This document shows, piece after piece, positions 10,003 to 20,866 of a stretch of DNA of 40,622 nucleotides. Every line of letters starts with the position of its first letter. Positions within the stretch are counted from its first letter, which is position 1. Origin of the DNA: Candidatus Cloacimonadota bacterium (lineage in GTDB: Bacteria > Cloacimonadota > Cloacimonadia > Cloacimonadales > JAMOQM01); the NCBI GenBank assembly GCA_027064005.1, contig JAMOQM010000095.1, positions 1 through 40,622 on the forward strand. The letters run 5' to 3'. The position numbers and the translations under genes are program-made. Below the pieces are notes generated by a model. That model worked only from the letters and a program-made list of their open reading frames with translations, made no database searches and was not told the DNA's origin.

Positions 10003-11112
10003 ATGAAATTGTTTTTTTCTGTGATAATGATAGTATGTGTTAATCTGGCTTTTGCTGTTAAACCGATAAAAATCGGAGCTATTTTTGCACTAACCGGATC
10101 TGCTTCAATTCATAACAAATATGGTTCTTCAGTCTTAAAAGTTGCTGTTTCCGAACTGAATAAAAAGGGCGGTCTTTTAGGGAAAAAAATAAATCTGATC
10201 TTTTATGATAACCACAGCACTGCTTTAGGTTCGAAAATTGCTGCTGAAAAAGCAGTAAAAGATAGTGTGGTTGCGGTAATTGGTGCTTCTTGGAGTTCTC
10301 ATTCTTTAGCAATTGCTCCGATATTACAAAAGAACAAAATTGTTGAAATTTCCCCAATGTCAACAAACCCAAAATATACTTTGATTGGTGATTACATTTT
10401 TCGAGTATGTTTTAATGATATATTTCAAGGCAAAGCAATTGCTAAATTTGTTCATCAAAATCTTAAAGCTAAAAAAGTTGTTGTATTTACTAATGAAGAA
10501 AATTCATACAGTCCGACACTTTCTAAAGCATTTATCAAAAATTTTACTAAGTTAGGCGGAAAAGTTTTGGACGAAAGAGGCTATTTAGAAGAGGTTACAA
10601 ATTTTGATGACTTATTTATAAATTTTTCTAGTATTAATCCTGATATAATAGTTTTAACCGGTTATGAAAGAGACGCATCTTTTATCATCAGACGAGCCAG
10701 AGATTTAGGAATAAAAACCACTTTTGTCGGCGGAGACGGATTTTCAGAAGCTATGTTTAATTATGAAAAAAATGCTTTGGAAGGCAATTATTTTGTTGCT
10801 GAGTGGAGTCTGGAAACAAAAACAAAAGAAAGTAAAAAATTTATAGATCTGATGGAGAAAAAACAATCAGGGGAAATAGTCTCGACAATGGCAATTTATT
10901 ACGATTCAATACAAATATTGTTTGAAGCAATTAAAAAAGCAAATTCCATAAACTCAACAGAGATTAAAAATGCTTTATATAAAATTAAAAATTATCCCGG
11001 AGTTACCGGTCCCATCACTTTTGATAAAAACGGTGATGCTAATAAACAAATTGTAATTCTCCAATTCAAAGGGAAAGGAGTAAAATATATTACTTCAATT
11101 TCTCCAAATTAA
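10003..11112 (+). CDS. ABC-type branched-chain amino-acid-like periplasmic substrate-binding protein (LivJ family)
   Basis: Signal peptide, IKIGAIFALTGSASIHNKYG, AAEKAVKDSVVAVIGASWSSHSLAIAPILQKNKIVEISPMSTNPKYT. Confidence 0.93.
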   Translation: MKLFFSVIMIVCVNLAFAVKPIKIGAIFALTGSASIHNKYGSSVLKVAVSELNKKGGLLGKKINLIFYDNHSTALGSKIAAEKAVKDSVVAVIGASWSSHSLAIAPILQKNKIVEISPMSTNPKYTLIGDYIFRVCFNDIFQGKAIAKFVHQNLKAKKVVVFTNEENSYSPTLSKAFIKNFTKLGGKVLDERGYLEEVTNFDDLFINFSSINPDIIVLTGYERDASFIIRRARDLGIKTTFVGGDGFSEAMFNYEKNALEGNYFVAEWSLETKTKESKKFIDLMEKKQSGEIVSTMAIYYDSIQILFEAIKKANSINSTEIKNALYKIKNYPGVTGPITFDKNGDANKQIVILQFKGKGVKYITSISPN

Positions 11113-11133
11113 AACCAATATAAAGAGGTAATT

Positions 11134-13413
11134 TTGACTCATAAAAATATGTTGAAAAATCGCGTTTCACGTCTAATTATATTTACATTTTTGATAATTT
11201 CCTTTTTTTCCTTAATTATTCAAATGAAACTTCAACATCGGAGAAAATCTAATTATATTAAAAATGCAAAAGTTTTTTTAAAGACGATTGTAAAATTAAA
11301 TAATAAAGAACTTACAAACGAACTTTTTGAGAAGAGAATTGCGGCTATTAAAATACGTTCAGATGCTTTGAAAAAGATACACTTGATAAAAGCTATTATC
11401 GTTTATGATAAAGAGAAACGCATTGTCTATAATTCTTCTGATTTTAAAGAAAAAATTACCCTATTACCAAATGAAAATGAATGTTTTAAAATTCTAAAAT
11501 TGGATAATACCGAATGTTTGGAATATTTCACAAAATTAGGATTATCTTCTCAAGTTTTTGGATATATTAGAATATTTTATTCATTAGAAGAAATTAATCA
11601 GTCCCAGATTTTTTCTTATTCTTTTTTTAGTCTGTTTTTGCTATTTATTTTTGTTTTTCTCATTATATTCCAACAATACTATCTTAGGAAAATATTTATT
11701 GATCCTTTGACAAAGTTAGAAAAAGCAATGCAATTGATTTCTTCAAAAAATAAAATCGGGACGACAATAAAAATTAAAAGTAATGATGAAATAGAATCTT
11801 TGGCAAATTCGTTTAATCAGATGTCGCTTAATCTAAAAAAATCTTATGAAGAAATTTCTCAAAGTAAAGAAAGATTTCATGTTATTTTTAATCAAACCTT
11901 TCAATTAATTGTCTTACTCGATAAAGACGGAAATCTTCTCGAAGCTAATCAAACCGGATTATCTTTTATTGGAGCTACAGAAAATATTTATTCAGGAATG
12001 CCTTTTTGGGAAACTCCTTGGTGGACATATTCAAAAGAACAGCAAGAACATTTAAAAAACGTTATTAATAAAGTTAAAAAAGGCGAATTTATCCGCTTTG
12101 AAGCTTATTATCCTTTAGAAAATGGTAAAGCATATGTTGATTTTTCCGTAAAGCCTTTATTTGATAAATCAGGAAATGTTATTCAAATGATTGCGGAAGG
12201 TAGAGATATTACCGACAGGAAAATTGCAGAAGCTCAACTTTCTCAAGCTCAAAAAATGGAAATGGTTGGAACTTTAGCCGGAGGATTAGCTCATGATTTT
12301 AATAATCTCCTTGCCGGGATTTTAGGCTCTGTTTCGATAATTAAAATGAAACGCAAATTGAAAAAAGAATTTTCAGCGAAAGAATTCGATAACTATATTG
12401 AAATTATTGAGAATTCCGGAGATAGAGCTGCAAATTTAGTCCAACAACTATTATCAATGTCTCGAAAGCAAGAGTTAGTTTTTACCAAAATGGATTTGAA
12501 CTATTCTATCAAAAATATTATTAAAATCATCAAAGGCTCTTTAGACAAATCCGTTTCATTTAATTTTGAATTTGGAGAACCGGCTATTGTTAAAGCGGAT
12601 CCGGTTCAAATGGAGCAAGTCTTTCTTAACCTTTGCGTAAACGCTGCTCACTCAATGACTATTATGCGTCCCAGAAATCAAAAATGGGGTGGCAAAGTTT
12701 TTATTCAAATAGACAAATATCGTCCTAATGAAAAATTTCTATCAGAACACAAAGAATTTATTGATGGTGATTACGTTAGAATTTCTATTAAAGATCAAGG
12801 TGTCGGAATTGATGAAAAATATATAGAGAAAATTTTTAATCCGTTTTTCACAACAAAAGAAAAAGGGAAAGGAACGGGTTTAGGATTAGCGATGGTTTAT
12901 AGTATTATCAAACAACATTCCGGCTATATTTATGTTAATTCTCAAAAGGGGATTGGTTCCGAATTCCAAATTTATCTTCCGGCAGTTAAAGAAAAAGCTG
13001 AAATTATAGAAGTAGGAGAAAATGAGGATTTCGAACTTACAAAAGGAGAAGGATTAATTTTAATTGTTGATGATGAAGAAATATTGCGAATTACGGTGAA
13101 ATCAATTTTGGAAGAAGTTGGCTATTCAACAATTATGGCGGTAAACGGGAAAGAAGCTATTCAAATATATGAAGAAAGAAAGAATGAAATTTCTTTAGTT
13201 TTATTGGATATGGTTATGCCAATAATGTCAGGGAAAGACACTTTTATTGAATTGAGAAGAATTAATCCAAATTGTAAAATAATTTTATCTTCAGGTTTCA
13301 AAAAAGATGAACGGGTGCAAGCAATAATTAATCTGGGTGTTAATGCATTTTTACAAAAGCCTTATGGATTTAAAGATTTAGTCAATTTGGTTCAAAAAGT
13401 CTTGACCTCTTAG
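11134..13413 (+). CDS. Membrane-bound hybrid sensor histidine kinase (HAMP-PAS-HisKA-HATPase-REC)
   Basis: Two TM segments, HAMP-like region, [22 protein letters not shown]-box, [35 protein letters not shown]-terminal REC with LILIVDDEE...LLDMVMP...QKP. TTG start with gaggta upstream. Confidence 0.95.
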   Translation: MTHKNMLKNRVSRLIIFTFLIISFFSLIIQMKLQHRRKSNYIKNAKVFLKTIVKLNNKELTNELFEKRIAAIKIRSDALKKIHLIKAIIVYDKEKRIVYNSSDFKEKITLLPNENECFKILKLDNTECLEYFTKLGLSSQVFGYIRIFYSLEEINQSQIFSYSFFSLFLLFIFVFLIIFQQYYLRKIFIDPLTKLEKAMQLISSKNKIGTTIKIKSNDEIESLANSFNQMSLNLKKSYEEISQSKERFHVIFNQTFQLIVLLDKDGNLLEANQTGLSFIGATENIYSGMPFWETPWWTYSKEQQEHLKNVINKVKKGEFIRFEAYYPLENGKAYVDFSVKPLFDKSGNVIQMIAEGRDITDRKIAEAQLSQAQKMEMVGTLAGGLAHDFNNLLAGILGSVSIIKMKRKLKKEFSAKEFDNYIEIIENSGDRAANLVQQLLSMSRKQELVFTKMDLNYSIKNIIKIIKGSLDKSVSFNFEFGEPAIVKADPVQMEQVFLNLCVNAAHSMTIMRPRNQKWGGKVFIQIDKYRPNEKFLSEHKEFIDGDYVRISIKDQGVGIDEKYIEKIFNPFFTTKEKGKGTGLGLAMVYSIIKQHSGYIYVNSQKGIGSEFQIYLPAVKEKAEIIEVGENEDFELTKGEGLILIVDDEEILRITVKSILEEVGYSTIMAVNGKEAIQIYEERKNEISLVLLDMVMPIMSGKDTFIELRRINPNCKIILSSGFKKDERVQAIINLGVNAFLQKPYGFKDLVNLVQKVLTS

Positions 13414-13498
13414 AACTGATTTTTATAATTTGGAAATGTGATTGTTAAGTTAATAAAATCTGCCAATTAAGGCGGAGAAATAAAAAAGAGAGGTAATT

Positions 13499-14233
13499 AT
13501 GAAAAAAAGAGTATTTATAGCAATGTTACTTATGGCTGTAATTGGAATTGCTTTTGCATCTCCAATCAAAATTGTAACATCGCCTTGGGAACCGTATGAA
13601 TATAACGAAAACGGTCAATTAAAAGGAACAGATGTTGAAATTGTAAAAGAAGCTTTTAACAGAATGGGAGTTGCTGTAAAAATTGAAATGTATCCTTGGT
13701 CAAGATGTCTGAAAATGGTTAAAAGTGGAGAAGCAGAAGGGATTTTTACTTTGAGCATAAATCCAAAGAGAGAAGAATTCTTAATTTATCCCGAAGAAGG
13801 AATTAACTATAGCGAAAATGTTTTCTTCTTCAATAAGAAAAAACCTTTTGAATTTGACGGGACTTTGGAAAGTATTAAAGGAAGATTAGTTGGAACCACC
13901 AGAAATTATAATTATCGTGCTGATTTTATGGAATCAAATTTATTTAAAAAAGATGCAGCGGATTCCGATTTAGCGGGGATTAGAAAAATTGCCAATGGAA
14001 GAGATGATTTATTTATTTGTGATAAGTTGGTCGGAAGTTCTTTGGCAAGACGGGAAGGTGTTCTTTCCAAAATATCATTTATTAAAAAACCACTTTCAAA
14101 AATAAAAATGTTTTTAGCTTTTAGAAAAAACAATCCTAAAAATGTGCAACTTGCTAAAGATTTTGCGAAAGCTATCAAATCAATGAAAAAAGATGGTACT
14201 TATAAAAAAATCTTAGATAAATATCTCAAATAA
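13499..14233 (+). CDS. Periplasmic substrate-binding protein, SBP_bac_3 family (copy 1)
   Basis: Signal peptide, SPWEPYEYNENGQLKGTDVEIVKEAFNRMG, KSGEAEGIFTLSINPKREEFLIYPE. Confidence 0.93.
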   Translation: MKKRVFIAMLLMAVIGIAFASPIKIVTSPWEPYEYNENGQLKGTDVEIVKEAFNRMGVAVKIEMYPWSRCLKMVKSGEAEGIFTLSINPKREEFLIYPEEGINYSENVFFFNKKKPFEFDGTLESIKGRLVGTTRNYNYRADFMESNLFKKDAADSDLAGIRKIANGRDDLFICDKLVGSSLARREGVLSKISFIKKPLSKIKMFLAFRKNNPKNVQLAKDFAKAIKSMKKDGTYKKILDKYLK

Positions 14234-14241
14234 ACCTTTAG

Positions 14242-14260
14242 AGCCTCGTTAAGCGAGGCT
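14242..14260 (+). terminator. Rho-independent terminator
   Basis: AGCCTCG-TTAAG-CGAGGCT followed by TTTTTT. Confidence 0.9.
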
Positions 14261-14433
14261 TTTTTTATTCATAATTTTTTTCAAAACAATTAAAATTAAT
14301 ATCTTGCAGATAATTTTTTGTGAATTCTAAAAGTTTTGACTTTTGGTAAATTATATATTGGATTTGTTAAAAAGAAGAAAATGGTTATTATTTAAGATCT
14401 ATTAATTAAAGTAGATAAAAAATAGAGGTAGTT

Positions 14434-15168
14434 ATGGGAAAGAAACTATTTGTAACAATGTTGTTCATAATAGTAATTGCTATTGTTTCTGCAACTCCAA
14501 TTAAAATTGTAACATCGCCTTGGGAACCGTATGAATATAACGACAACGGCCAATTGAAAGGGACAGATGTTGAAATTGTAAAAAGAGCTTTTAACAGGAT
14601 GGGGATTGCTGTAAAAGTTGAAATGTACCCTTGGTCAAGATGTCTAAAAATGGTTAAAAGTGGAGAAGCAGAGGGGATTTTTACTATAAGTATAAATCCA
14701 AAGAGAGAAGAATTTTTACTTTATCCGGAAGAAGGAATTAACTATAGCGAAAATGTTTTCTTTTTCAATAAGAAAAAACCGTTTGGATTTGATGGAACTT
14801 TGGAAAGTCTTAAAGGGAGATTAATTGGGACAACTATGGATTATAATTATGGTTCTGATTTCCTGAAATCGAAATTATTTAGAAGAGATGAGGCTGCTAC
14901 AGATTTATCAGGTATAAGGAAAATTGCTAATGGAAGAGATGATTTATTTATTTGTGATAAATTAGTTGGAATTTTTTTGGCGAAACGTGAAGGTGTCCTT
15001 TCAAAAATTTCTTATATAAAAAAACCACTTGCAATAAGAAAGATGTTTTTAGCTTTTAGAAAAAACAATCCTAAAAATGTTAGGCTTGCAAAAGATTTTT
15101 CAAAAGCTATCAAATCAATGAAAAAAGACGGAACTTATAAAAAAATCTTAGATAAATATCTCAAATAA
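14434..15168 (+). CDS. Periplasmic substrate-binding protein, SBP_bac_3 family (copy 2, close paralogue of 13499-14233)
   Basis: Same 244-aa length and near-identical motifs across the whole protein. Confidence 0.93.
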   Translation: MGKKLFVTMLFIIVIAIVSATPIKIVTSPWEPYEYNDNGQLKGTDVEIVKRAFNRMGIAVKVEMYPWSRCLKMVKSGEAEGIFTISINPKREEFLLYPEEGINYSENVFFFNKKKPFGFDGTLESLKGRLIGTTMDYNYGSDFLKSKLFRRDEAATDLSGIRKIANGRDDLFICDKLVGIFLAKREGVLSKISYIKKPLAIRKMFLAFRKNNPKNVRLAKDFSKAIKSMKKDGTYKKILDKYLK

Positions 15169-15177
15169 ACTTATGAG

Positions 15178-15196
15178 AGCCTCGTTAAGCGAGGCT
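15178..15196 (+). terminator. Rho-independent terminator, identical stem-loop to 14242-14260
   Basis: AGCCTCG-TTAAG-CGAGGCT followed by a T-tract. Confidence 0.9.
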
Positions 15197-15351
15197 TTTT
15201 TTATTCATAATTTTTTTCCAAAACAATTCAAATTAAAACCAAATAATTTTCAGACAATTTTAAAAATATATTTTATATAGAAATAAAGACTTGCAAGAAA
15301 TGAGTTATTCCTAAAATTAGAAAAATAAATAAATTTTAAGAGGTAATACAA

Positions 15352-16191
15352 ATGATAAAAATAGGAAAATGGAATAATCTGCAAATCACAAAAGAATTGA
15401 CTTTTGGGATTTATCTGGATGGAGAGGAAAGTGGCGAGATTCTTCTTCCCAAAAAATATATTCAAAGTGATGTCCAAACAGGAGATTTTATCGATGTTTT
15501 TGTTTATTATGATTCGGAAGATAGAATAATAGCAACTACGCAAAAACCTTTTGCTCAAGTCGGAGAGTTCGCTTTTTTAAAGGTAGTTGATGTCAATTCA
15601 ATGGGAGCATTTTTAGATTGGGGACTCCAAAAAGACCTTTTTGTTCCGTTTAGAGAACAGAAAGTTCAAATGACAAAAGGAAACTCTTACTTGGTTTATA
15701 TCTATCAAGATGAAGTGAGTCAAAGAATTGTCGCTTCAGCAAGGATTAGTAAATATCTTAATGATGATGGCAATGATTACATTCAGGGAGATGAAGTAAA
15801 TTTTATCGTCTATAAAGAAACAGAGATTGGCTATAAAATTCTTATTGAAAATAAATTTCTTGGAATGATATTTAAAAATGAAATTTTCGAAAAAATCCGA
15901 CTTGGTCAAAAAATGAAAGGATTTGTAAAAGAAGTTCGACAAGATGATAAAATTGATGTTTCCTTAACAAATTTTGGATCGAATAGAATTGATTCTTCGA
16001 GTAAACAAATTTTGGATTTATTAAATAAACGAAATGGCAGTTTACCACTTTCAGATAAAAGTTCGCCGGAAATGATTTCTAAGTATCTGGGAATGAGTAA
16101 AAAAACATTTAAGAAATCTATTGGTAGTCTTTATAAAAACCATTTAATTACAATTAATAAAAGTGATATCAGATTGATAGAAAAGGAATAA
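15352..16191 (+). CDS. CvfB-like S1 RNA-binding protein (YitL family)
   Basis: S1-like segments (FLKVVDVNSMGAFLDWGLQKDLFVPFREQ) and C-terminal winged helix (GSLPLSDKSSPEMISKYLGMSKKTFKKSIGSLYK). Confidence 0.9.
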   Translation: MIKIGKWNNLQITKELTFGIYLDGEESGEILLPKKYIQSDVQTGDFIDVFVYYDSEDRIIATTQKPFAQVGEFAFLKVVDVNSMGAFLDWGLQKDLFVPFREQKVQMTKGNSYLVYIYQDEVSQRIVASARISKYLNDDGNDYIQGDEVNFIVYKETEIGYKILIENKFLGMIFKNEIFEKIRLGQKMKGFVKEVRQDDKIDVSLTNFGSNRIDSSSKQILDLLNKRNGSLPLSDKSSPEMISKYLGMSKKTFKKSIGSLYKNHLITINKSDIRLIEKE

Positions 16192-17483
16192 TGGAATTTA
16201 AGGAACGATTTTTATATCATATTTGGGATGGACAACATCTTAAAAAGAAATTAAAAACGATTTCCGGCGAAAAGATTGAAATAATTTTTCCCGGAAATTG
16301 GAATACGAATCGTGGTCCGGATTTTAAAAATGCAGTTTTAAAAATAAATAATGACGTCAAACACGGCGATGTAGAAATTCACCGAAAAAGTAATGATTGG
16401 AAAATTCATAAACACAATGAAGATCCTAATTTTAACTCGGTTATTTTGCATGTAGTTTATTTATTTAATGAAAAATCACCCTATACTATTAAAGAAGATT
16501 CTGAGAAAATTCCAATTTTTGAGATGAAATCTTCTCTTGATGAAAATATTAAGAAATTATTAGGAAAATATTCAAATGAAGATTTTGTCCCAAAAGCTGA
16601 AAAATGTTTTATTAAAGAAAATTATAGCGAAGATGAGCAGAAAAGCTATATTTATTCTTTGGGAATAAAGAGAATCGAGAGGCGTAAAAAACGACTGAAT
16701 TCCGAGCTATTTTTTGTGGATTTTAATCAAATTATTTATTCCGGAATTTTTAGAGGATTAGGCTATTCTAAAAATAAATTCCAAATGGAGAATTTAAGTG
16801 AAGAGTTAAATTATCAAATGCTAAAAAAAATGTATGATGATAAAATTGAGCCAAACATTATTCTCTCAATCCTTTTATTTTCCTCTGATTTGATTAGAGA
16901 AAATTCAGCATTTTATAAAAAATATTATTGGCTTTATGAAAAATATCTTCAACAAAATATTTTTAAAAAGAAATTGGATATCAATTGGAATCTTTTTCGA
17001 ATTAGACCGGCTAACCATCCTGTAAATAGAATTTTTAACATCTTCCCGTTCCTAATAAAAAGCTTTCAAACAAATCTGTTAAATGAAATTATTAATATAT
17101 TCTCTTTTAGAAACGGTGTCTATAATGAAAAAATAGTTGAAGAAAGATGGTTCGATTTGTTTATAGTTAATCATAAAAATATAATCGGAAAAAGTCGCTT
17201 GAACGTTATTTTTTATAACATTATTTTGCCGACTATAAATTTGTTTTCAAAAAAAATGGGGTATAATTCGTTAACTAAATTTACAGATTTGCATATCCTA
17301 AATTTTAAGAAATTGCCCAGAAATAACATTTTAGAAATTATGGATAAATTCCTTCCTGAAAAATATAATTCTTCCAAATTAGAAATTTATAACCAGGGTC
17401 GAATTGCTTTATATTACGCATTTTGCCAATATCATCTTTGTGATTCTTGTAAAAATGAAATAAAAAAAATGTGTAATCAATAA
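16191..17483 (+). CDS. DUF2851 family protein
   Basis: N-terminal pattern E..LYHIWDGQHLK...FPGNWNTNRGPDFKNAVLKINN..HGDVEIHRKSNDW; translationally coupled to the CvfB-like gene (TAATGG overlap). Confidence 0.85.
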   Translation: MEFKERFLYHIWDGQHLKKKLKTISGEKIEIIFPGNWNTNRGPDFKNAVLKINNDVKHGDVEIHRKSNDWKIHKHNEDPNFNSVILHVVYLFNEKSPYTIKEDSEKIPIFEMKSSLDENIKKLLGKYSNEDFVPKAEKCFIKENYSEDEQKSYIYSLGIKRIERRKKRLNSELFFVDFNQIIYSGIFRGLGYSKNKFQMENLSEELNYQMLKKMYDDKIEPNIILSILLFSSDLIRENSAFYKKYYWLYEKYLQQNIFKKKLDINWNLFRIRPANHPVNRIFNIFPFLIKSFQTNLLNEIINIFSFRNGVYNEKIVEERWFDLFIVNHKNIIGKSRLNVIFYNIILPTINLFSKKMGYNSLTKFTDLHILNFKKLPRNNILEIMDKFLPEKYNSSKLEIYNQGRIALYYAFCQYHLCDSCKNEIKKMCNQ

Positions 17484-17626
17484 TTTTTATCAAATACCTA
17501 ATTCATCCAAATTTAAGTTTTATCGTTGTAAACAAAATAATTTTTTTAATTACTTGACTGAAATAAATAAAAATACAAATTAATCATTAACGTGAAAATA
17601 AATAAGTTTGGTAAGGAGTTTATTTG

Positions 17627-18724
17627 ATGATAAAAGTAATGATTGTTGACGATACTATTATTTATAGAAAAATATTAAAAGATGTTTTGCTTACTATTGA
17701 AGATACCGAAGTAATTGCTACTGCCCCAAATGGGAAAATAGCCTTAAAAAAAATTGAGACAAATAAACCTGACCTGATTCTTCTTGATGTAGAAATGCCC
17801 GTAATGGATGGTCTGGAAACTTTAATCGAAATAAAAAAACGTTATCCTGAAATTGGGGTAATTATGGTGAGTGGAATCAATGAGCGTCAGGCTAATATAA
17901 CTCTGAAAGCCTTGGAAAATGGTGCTGTTGATTTTGTTGCAAAACCAATTGGGAATAAATTAGCGGAAAACGTCGCTTATCTAACTGATAATCTAACTCC
18001 GATTATCAAAATGTTTCAGTCTAAAAAAGATAGAAAAACTAGGATAACTAAAAGGATAATTCCGCACAGAACAGCAAAAGATGTTACGTCAAAACCTGCA
18101 ACTCCCGGTATTTTAAACAAAACTCGCGTTCCTGTAAAATTTGACGTTCTTGTTGTTGGAGTTTCTACAGGTGGTCCGAATGCTTTAGCGGAATTTATCC
18201 CGCGTCTTCCTAAAAAACTGGGTGTTCCTGTATTGTTAGTTCAACATATGCCACCCATGTTTACTAAATCCTTAGCAAATCATTTGAATGCAAAATCAGC
18301 TATTGAAGTTGTTGAAGCATCTGATAGTGAAAGCATATTGCCCGATAAAGTATATATTGCTCCCGGCGGAAAACATATGGTTCTGCGGGTTGATCAAAAA
18401 ACAAAAAAGCCAATTATCGGGATTATTGACACTCCACCGGTAAATTCTTGCAAGCCGTCCGTTGATGTCTTATTTCAATCGATATCACAGTATTATAAAG
18501 GAAATATTTTATCTTTAATAATGACCGGAATGGGAAGCGATGGTAAAAACGGGGTGAAAAAGTTAAAACGTATAGGTTGTTATAGTGTAGCGCAATCAGA
18601 AAAATCTTGCGTCGTTTATGGAATGCCAAGAGCTGTTGTTGATGAAAATTTGGCTGATGAAGTTGTGGATCTAAAAAATTTAGCGAGCAGAATTTCAGAG
18701 CTAATTACAAAAGTAAAACATTAA
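17627..18724 (+). CDS. cheB: Chemotaxis response regulator protein-glutamate methylesterase CheB
   Basis: REC domain plus STGGPNALAEF, QHMPPMFT and TGMGSDG methylesterase motifs. Confidence 0.96.
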   Translation: MIKVMIVDDTIIYRKILKDVLLTIEDTEVIATAPNGKIALKKIETNKPDLILLDVEMPVMDGLETLIEIKKRYPEIGVIMVSGINERQANITLKALENGAVDFVAKPIGNKLAENVAYLTDNLTPIIKMFQSKKDRKTRITKRIIPHRTAKDVTSKPATPGILNKTRVPVKFDVLVVGVSTGGPNALAEFIPRLPKKLGVPVLLVQHMPPMFTKSLANHLNAKSAIEVVEASDSESILPDKVYIAPGGKHMVLRVDQKTKKPIIGIIDTPPVNSCKPSVDVLFQSISQYYKGNILSLIMTGMGSDGKNGVKKLKRIGCYSVAQSEKSCVVYGMPRAVVDENLADEVVDLKNLASRISELITKVKH

Positions 18725-18734
18725 CGGAGATATA

Positions 18735-19583
18735 ATGTTATCATCCAAAATTGCTATCAATCACGAAGAATTTGAATTATTAAGAGAGTACATTCAACGC
18801 GAATGCGGTATTGTTGTTGGAGATGAAAAAGTATATCTGATTGAAAGTCGTTTGGCAAGATTAGTTGTAGAAACTAAAAGTAAAAACTTCAAAGAATTCT
18901 ATTTGAAAGCCAAATCAGATATTTCAAAGAAAATTAGAAATAAAATCATTGATGCAATGACAACAAATGAAACACTTTGGTTTAGAGATGCAAAGCCTTG
19001 GACGGCAATCAAAGAAGTTATTATCCCAAAATTTATTAAAGACTTAAAATCCGGAAAGAAACGAACCATCAATATTTGGTCGGCAGCTTCTTCAACCGGA
19101 CAAGAACCGTATTCGTTCGCAATGCTGGTTTTAGAAGCTATCAAAAGGGAACCGCGTATCAGAAAAGAACAATTTAAAATATTAGCTACGGATATTTCTC
19201 CGAGTGCCTTATTTATGGCTATTTCGGGAAGATATAATACGATTGCAATGTCTCGCGGAATGATACCTCAATTCAGAGATAAATATTTTGTTAAAAATGG
19301 TCAGGTAAGTGTAATTTCAGATGAGGTAAAATCAATGGTAACCTTTAAGAAATTTAATCTTCAACGTCCTTTTACCAAAATTCCGCAAAGTGACCTGATT
19401 TTTTGCAGAAATGTAGCAATATATTTCTCAGCGGATTTCAAGAAAGAATTATTTAAAAAAATACACCAGAAATTAAATAAAGATGGATATTTTATGTTAG
19501 GTTCAACTGAGAGTTTAATTGGATATTCTTCAGATTTTAATAAATTTGAATACAAGAAAGCTATTTATTATCAGCCAAAATAA
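18735..19583 (+). CDS. cheR: Chemotaxis protein methyltransferase CheR
   Basis: TTNETLWFRD, WSAASSTGQEPYSFAML, FCRNVAIYF, GSTESL motifs. Confidence 0.96.
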   Translation: MLSSKIAINHEEFELLREYIQRECGIVVGDEKVYLIESRLARLVVETKSKNFKEFYLKAKSDISKKIRNKIIDAMTTNETLWFRDAKPWTAIKEVIIPKFIKDLKSGKKRTINIWSAASSTGQEPYSFAMLVLEAIKREPRIRKEQFKILATDISPSALFMAISGRYNTIAMSRGMIPQFRDKYFVKNGQVSVISDEVKSMVTFKKFNLQRPFTKIPQSDLIFCRNVAIYFSADFKKELFKKIHQKLNKDGYFMLGSTESLIGYSSDFNKFEYKKAIYYQPK

Positions 19584-19595
19584 GGGGCACGAGTG

Positions 19596-20012
19596 ATGAA
19601 AATATTAACTGTAGATGATTCAAGAATGATAAGAGTGATAATTAAAAATACAATTAAATCTTTAGGATTTGATGTTGTTGAAGCAGCTAATGCAGATATT
19701 GCATTGGAAGTTATTGAAGAAAATCAAGATATAAATCTTATTCTTTTGGATTGGAATATGCCGGGAATGAATGGCTATGAATTATTAAAAATTCTCAAAA
19801 AAGATGAAAGATTTAAAAATATTCCGGTTATGATGGTTACAACGGAAGGTGAAAGGAAAAACGTTGTTAAAGCAATTCAAGCCGGAGCTGAAAACTATCT
19901 TACAAAACCATTTACTCCTGAAGATTTATCAACAAAAGTTGTAGAATGTTTAGGGTTGGCAAGTTTTGAAGAAGAAAATTTGGATATGGATTTGGACGAT
20001 TTGGAATTATAA
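19596..20012 (+). CDS. cheY: CheY-like response regulator
   Basis: Single REC domain: KILTVDDSRMIR, LLDWNMPGMNG, MVTTEGE, YLTKPFTPEDL. Confidence 0.94.
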   Translation: MKILTVDDSRMIRVIIKNTIKSLGFDVVEAANADIALEVIEENQDINLILLDWNMPGMNGYELLKILKKDERFKNIPVMMVTTEGERKNVVKAIQAGAENYLTKPFTPEDLSTKVVECLGLASFEEENLDMDLDDLEL

Positions 20013-20014
20013 AT

Positions 20015-20866
20015 ATGTTTAGAAATAAGATAATCAACGAAATAAAAAACATTAAAGATATTCCCACAATGTTTCGAGTTGCTCTTGAAATTGAGCGATT
20101 AGCTCAAGATATTAATAGTTCTGCTTCTCAAATAGGACAAATAATAAAATTAGATCCGGCTCTGACTGCAAAAGTTTTAGCTGTTGCAAATTCAGCAGCG
20201 TATGCTTCAACTCATAGAATAAGCGATCTCAATCAAGTTATTTCAAGACTTGGTTTTCCAACGATTAGGAAAATAGCTCTTTCGATTGCCGTGATGAATA
20301 CTTTTAAAAGCAAATACATTGATTATGATAAATTCTGGATTCACTCTATTACAGTAGGTTATACGGCGATGTATATTCATAAATTGGCAAATCCTATGAA
20401 AAAGAATGAGGAAGTTTATACGGCCGGTATTCTTCATGATATTGGGATTCTTATTTTAGATCAATATTTCCCTGATTTATATCGAAAAGTTTTTGATATT
20501 GCTTCAAAGAAAAAAGCGGATCTGCAATTTGTTGAGCAAAAAATATTGGGAATTGATCATGCAGAAGTTGGACAGATTTTATTCGAAAACTGGAAATTAC
20601 CGGAAAAAATTATTGAAGTTATCAGATATCATCATTCTCCTCAAAAAAGCACAAAAGAATTATATAATACTCGCATTGTTTATCTGGCGAATTTTATTTG
20701 TAATAATAGAGGAATAGATAACGGAACCGGTTTTTTCCCCGAAAGTTTTTATGATGATATTTGGGAAGATTTAAATCTACCAATTGATGAAATTCAAAAC
20801 ATTATTGATGATGTAGAAAAAGATACAAATTTAGCAAAAGACTTATTAAAATTAGGAGGTTTGTAG
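20015..20866 (+). CDS. HDOD domain protein
   Basis: LDPALTAKVLAVANSAAYAS, INQVISRLGFPTIRKIALS-like region, AGILHDIGILILDQYFP, HAEVGQILFENWKLP motifs. Confidence 0.95.
   Translation: MFRNKIINEIKNIKDIPTMFRVALEIERLAQDINSSASQIGQIIKLDPALTAKVLAVANSAAYASTHRISDLNQVISRLGFPTIRKIALSIAVMNTFKSKYIDYDKFWIHSITVGYTAMYIHKLANPMKKNEEVYTAGILHDIGILILDQYFPDLYRKVFDIASKKKADLQFVEQKILGIDHAEVGQILFENWKLPEKIIEVIRYHHSPQKSTKELYNTRIVYLANFICNNRGIDNGTGFFPESFYDDIWEDLNLPIDEIQNIIDDVEKDTNLAKDLLKLGGL

Noticed and set aside
20493-20717. Same-strand alternate-frame ORF within the HDOD gene
   Set aside because: Completely nested in a clear HDOD frame; low-complexity translation with no homology pattern.
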